A DNA stretch of 8,461 nt, taken from positions 1-8,461 of the forward strand of contig CACZQI010000001.1 of the NCBI GenBank assembly GCA_902783345.1. Reading direction: 5' to 3'. The notes under the pieces were generated by a model. It searched no databases. It was not told where the DNA came from and worked only from the letters and a program-made list of their open reading frames with translations. The DNA comes from an uncultured Erysipelotrichaceae bacterium (lineage in GTDB: Bacteria > Bacillota_I > Bacilli_A > RF39 > UBA660). Both the position numbers and the translations under genes were made by a program. Positions 6,423 to 8,461 of the stretch are shown here, piece after piece; position 1 is the first letter of the stretch, and each line of letters starts with the position of its first letter.

Positions 6423-7751
6423 ATGAAATTAAAAGAATATAATGAAAAAAGAAACTTTAAAAAAACTAAGGAACCAGTTGGTAAAAAAGAAAAAGGAAAT
6501 AAAAAATTAAAGTTTTGTATTCAACATCATATAGCCCGTAAAGACCACTATGATTTTAGATTAGAATTAGACGGTGTCATGCTATCTTGGGCTGTTCCTA
6601 AAGGGCCTTCCTATAATCCAAAGGATAAAAGATTAGCTGTGCATGTTGAAGATCATCCCCTATCATATCGTAAATTTGAAGGAATTATTCCTAAAGGAGA
6701 ATATGGTGCTGGTACTGTCATGCTTTGGGATGAAGGATATTATATTCCCTTAGAAAACTTTAATATCACTTATAAAAAAGGATATTTAAAATTCAACTTG
6801 GTTGGTAAAAGATGTAAAGGAGCATGGACACTTATAAAATTTAAAAACAATAATTGGCTTTTAATTAAAGAAAAAGATAATTCCAATGGATATGATAATA
6901 TTAATGAACTTAATACTAGCATTAAAACTGGTAAAACAATGGATGAAATTAGAAATAGTCCTATTGAAATTACTAATCCAAATAAGATAATGTATCAAAA
7001 TGGCAAAATAACTAAGCAAGATATTATTAATTATTATGAAAAAGTATATCCAAAAATGAAACCGTTTTTAGATAATAGATTAATTAGTACTGTAAGATGC
7101 CCGAGTGGTACTAGTAAAGAAATATTTTTTAAAAAACATTTTAAAGAAAATAAATATTTAAAAAAGTATCATGATTTTTATTATATTAATGATTTAAATG
7201 GATTAATAAGTGAAGCGCAAATGAATTCTATTGAATTTCATATTTGGGGTAGTAATATAAAAGATATTAATCATCCTGATTATATGGTTTTTGACTTAGA
7301 CCCAGATAAAGATTTAAGTATTGATAAAGTTCGAGAAGGAGTTAAGGATTTAAAGAAAATATTAGATGATTTAAATCTAAAATCATATTTAAAAACTAGT
7401 GGTGGTAAAGGTTACCATGTTGTTGTGCCACTTAAAAATAAGCCTACTTGGAATAAATTTAGAAAGATTGCTAAATCAGTTGCTAAAGTAATGGAAGAAA
7501 AATATCCTAATAAATATACTAGTAATATGCGATTTAAAACTAGAAAAAATAAAATATTTATTGATTGGGTTCGTAATACTAAAGGAGCTACTTCCGTTGC
7601 TCCCTATTCTCTTAGGATTAGAGATAAAGCAAGTGTTTCAATGCCTATTAAATGGAGTGAACTTAATAAAATTAACCCTTCTCAAATTGATATGAAAGAA
7701 GCTTTAAGAAGACTAAAGTTAAAAGATCCTTGGTTAGATTTTTGGGAATAA
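6423..7751 (+). CDS. ligD: LigD-type 3'-phosphoesterase plus primase-polymerase, without ligase domain
   Basis: This 442-residue protein carries two of the three LigD modules of bacterial non-homologous end joining. Residues 1-155 are the 3'-phosphoesterase, which trims damaged 3' ends. Its metal/catalytic residues can be aligned with Pseudomonas LigD as His36, His42, Asp44, Arg46 (HIARKDHYDFR) and Glu76, His78, Tyr82 (VEDHPLSY). Residues about 180-435 are the archaeo-eukaryotic primase-like polymerase that fills gaps at breaks: TNPNKIMYQNGKITKQDI at the entry, catalytic Asp291 and Asp293 in VFDLDPD, TSGGKGYHVVVPL with His332, third metal Asp381 in IFIDW, and APYSLR near the end. No ATP-ligase motif (KxDG) is present and the protein ends soon after the polymerase, so the ligase must be elsewhere. 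No Ku gene is visible. Spore-formers such as B. subtilis use LigD/Ku in germinating spores. It is monocistronic, with terminators on both sides. Confidence 0.9.
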   Translation: MKLKEYNEKRNFKKTKEPVGKKEKGNKKLKFCIQHHIARKDHYDFRLELDGVMLSWAVPKGPSYNPKDKRLAVHVEDHPLSYRKFEGIIPKGEYGAGTVMLWDEGYYIPLENFNITYKKGYLKFNLVGKRCKGAWTLIKFKNNNWLLIKEKDNSNGYDNINELNTSIKTGKTMDEIRNSPIEITNPNKIMYQNGKITKQDIINYYEKVYPKMKPFLDNRLISTVRCPSGTSKEIFFKKHFKENKYLKKYHDFYYINDLNGLISEAQMNSIEFHIWGSNIKDINHPDYMVFDLDPDKDLSIDKVREGVKDLKKILDDLNLKSYLKTSGGKGYHVVVPLKNKPTWNKFRKIAKSVAKVMEEKYPNKYTSNMRFKTRKNKIFIDWVRNTKGATSVAPYSLRIRDKASVSMPIKWSELNKINPSQIDMKEALRRLKLKDPWLDFWE

Positions 7752-7754
7752 TAG

Positions 7755-7785
7755 AAAAACAGGATATTTGTTATATCCTGCTTTT
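7755..7785. terminator. Bidirectional terminator between convergent ligD-like and collagen-like genes
   Basis: CAGGATAT (7760-7767) pairs with ATATCCTG (7773-7780) around a 5-base loop. On the minus strand five T follow (A7755-A7759); on the plus strand CTTTT follows. It occupies almost all of the 32-base gap between the two stop codons and can end both transcripts. Confidence 0.85.
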
Positions 7786-8272
7786 AATTGTCTTCACTAG
7801 GTCCGGTTGGACCAGTTGGACCTTGCGGTATTGTTAGATTTAAAACAAAGTTTGGTGATGCCCCAGTAATTGATGCAGATGCTTTACTTCCTGGTGCACC
7901 AGTTGTAACTGTTCCAATTGTTAAAGTTACGGCTTCAGCATCAGCACCTGCTGGGCCTGTTGGACCAGTAGCTCCGGTTGGACCTGTTGCACCAACTGGG
8001 CCGGTTGGGCCTATTGGGCCTTGTAATCCTGTAACTCCTGGAGCACCTGCAGCACCAGTTGGGCCAGTTGGTCCTTGAATTCCTTGTACTCCTTGTACTC
8101 CTTGTGGACCGGTTGGGCCAATTTCACCTGGAACTCCTTGAATGCCTTGGATTCCTTGTGGACCGGTTGGACCAATTCTTCCAGCTGGACCAGTTGGACC
8201 AGTTGGTCCTACTATTAAACTAGGTGTTTGTGGATTACATCCAGGGCAGCAATTATTAAATCTATTATTCAC
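7784..8272 (-). CDS. Collagen-like Gly-X-Y repeat protein, probable spore-surface protein
   Basis: The protein has 162 residues if started at the GTG at 8272. It has a short N-terminus with a Cys cluster ([10 protein letters not shown], about 8-15), then 30 uninterrupted Gly-X-Y triplets (about 22-111, mostly [12 protein letters not shown]). A small beta-rich domain (about 112-150, with [15 protein letters not shown] and [10 protein letters not shown]) follows, with a short GPTGPTGP tail. The triplets predict a trimeric collagen helix. Such proteins (BclA type) form filaments on the exosporium of Bacillus and Clostridioides, and the Cys cluster could cross-link the base; this role is inferred from family and from the sporulation genes nearby. 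There is no signal peptide, as expected for a protein assembled on the spore from the mother cell. A GTG at 8284 lies within the perfect SD (GAGGTGAT, 8287-8280), which serves the GTG at 8272 seven bases on. Its GC content is far above the window average because of Gly/Pro codons. Confidence 0.85.
   Translation of the reverse strand: MNNRFNNCCPGCNPQTPSLIVGPTGPTGPAGRIGPTGPQGIQGIQGVPGEIGPTGPQGVQGVQGIQGPTGPTGAAGAPGVTGLQGPIGPTGPVGATGPTGATGPTGPAGADAEAVTLTIGTVTTGAPGSKASASITGASPNFVLNLTIPQGPTGPTGPSEDN
8066..8173 (-). repeat. Diverged 54-bp tandem duplication inside the collagen-like gene
   Basis: Six triplets starting GPTGPQGIQ (8173-8120) are followed directly by six starting GPTGPQGVQ (8119-8066). 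The first 18 or so bases of the two copies are nearly identical and the rest drift. This suggests growth of the collagen region by unit duplication. Shorter GGACCAGTTGGACC-like repeats occur throughout the gene. Confidence 0.5.
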
Positions 8273-8279
8273 TTTTTTA

Positions 8280-8301
8280 ATCACCTCTATACTATTTTAT
8301 G
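8280..8301 (-). promoter_or_regulatory. SD and candidate promoter elements of the collagen-like gene
   Basis: On the minus strand CATAAAATA (8301-8293) matches the mother-cell sigma -10 pattern CATAnnnTA and is identical to the gerE element. GAGGTGAT (8287-8280) is a near-perfect Shine-Dalgarno site. No -35 element for sigma-K or sigma-E is visible at the right distance, and a start here would leave almost no leader. A TATAAT at 8327-8322 with a poor -35 is the alternative. The SD is certain; the promoter is not. Confidence 0.35.
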
Positions 8302-8346
8302 AAGAATATATCTAAACTCTTATTATAAACAACTATTTTAAACAAG

Positions 8347-8368
8347 AAAAAACGCATTAAATGCGTTT
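8347..8368 (-). terminator. Intrinsic terminator after tRNA-His
   Basis: Read on the minus strand, AAACGCAT (8368-8361) and ATGCGTTT (8357-8350) form a perfect 8-bp stem with loop TTA, running into a six-T tract (8352-8347). It lies eight bases after the tRNA CCA and separates the tRNA transcript from the collagen-like gene, which must therefore have its own promoter within 8288-8346. Confidence 0.85.
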
Positions 8369-8376
8369 ATATTCAA

Positions 8377-8453
8377 TGGGGCGGAATGTGGGAATCAAAC
8401 CCACGCATACCGGAGCCACAATCCGGCGTGTTAATCACTTCACCAATTCCGCC
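8377..8453 (-). tRNA. tRNA-His (anticodon GTG)
   Basis: On the minus strand a full cloverleaf can be drawn. The acceptor stem is GCGGAAT/ATTCCGC. The D-arm has a GTG/CAC stem. The anticodon stem is CCGGA/TCCGG with loop TTGTGGC (anticodon GTG), and the variable loop is TATGC. The T-arm is GTGGG/CCCAC with loop TTTGATT. The histidine identity pair is present: an extra encoded G (-1) at 8453 faces C73 at 8380. CCA is encoded (8379-8377). It is complete; other tRNA genes may lie upstream outside the window. Confidence 0.95.
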
Positions 8454-8461
8454 ATGACAAG

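Noticed and set aside
7788..8078. Plus-strand Gly/Pro-rich open frame opposite the collagen-like gene
   Set aside because: It is a mirror of the Gly-Pro-Thr codons of the minus-strand gene, which has the SD, a suitable terminator and a regular 30-triplet collagen pattern.
7784..8272. CRISPR-like array
   Set aside because: The short repeats are in-frame Gly-X-Y codons without constant repeat-spacer lengths.
8273..8284. GTG at 8284 as the collagen-like start
   Set aside because: This GTG is part of the GAGGTGAT Shine-Dalgarno site itself; the GTG at 8272 is correctly spaced from it.

Overview
The window is very AT-rich, every complete protein gene ends in TAA, and the Shine-Dalgarno sites match the Bacillota anti-SD (AAAGGAGG, GAGGTGAT, GGTGA). 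Together with sporulation genes, this points to a spore-forming, low-GC Bacillota. A Bacilli/Erysipelotrichia-type lineage is my inference; I cannot place it more precisely from sequence alone. The standard genetic code fits every gene.

Layout. (1) Positions 1-1606, plus strand, are a sporulation block: the 3' end of a spoIIIAH-like gene, then a 68-residue GerE-type LuxR regulator, then a two-domain GerM-like protein. A long imperfect inverted repeat (351-406) lies between spoIIIAH and gerE. It contains a sigma-K-like promoter, and its 3' arm covers the gerE ribosome binding site. (2) Positions 1607-1787 are a convergent intergenic gap with an AT-rich palindrome and a bidirectional terminator. 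(3) Positions 1788-6328 are a transport module. A 1262-residue minus-strand protein joins a full 12-TM MMPL/RND exporter to a secreted-type protein with xxxLxxG heptads, which carries its own signal-peptide-like segment. A TetR-family regulator is divergently transcribed from it. (4) Positions 6423-7751, plus strand, encode a LigD-type phosphoesterase-polymerase protein of bacterial end joining with no ligase domain. (5) Positions 7784-8272, minus strand, encode a short collagen-like (Gly-X-Y)30 protein with a Cys-rich N-terminus, a candidate spore-surface filament. (6) Positions 8377-8453, minus strand, are a tRNA-His(GTG) with its own terminator.

How the genes fit together. SpoIIIAH acts during engulfment, GerE in late mother-cell transcription, GerM in cortex/germination, and collagen-like proteins often decorate the exosporium, so much of the window concerns making a spore. 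LigD-type repair is used by dormant spores in Bacillus, so the PE-POL gene may belong to the same biology, but that is inference. The TetR/MMPL pair looks like a self-contained regulated exporter with no evident link to sporulation. No mobile element, CRISPR array, rRNA or replication origin was seen, and no gap between genes exceeds 300 bases.
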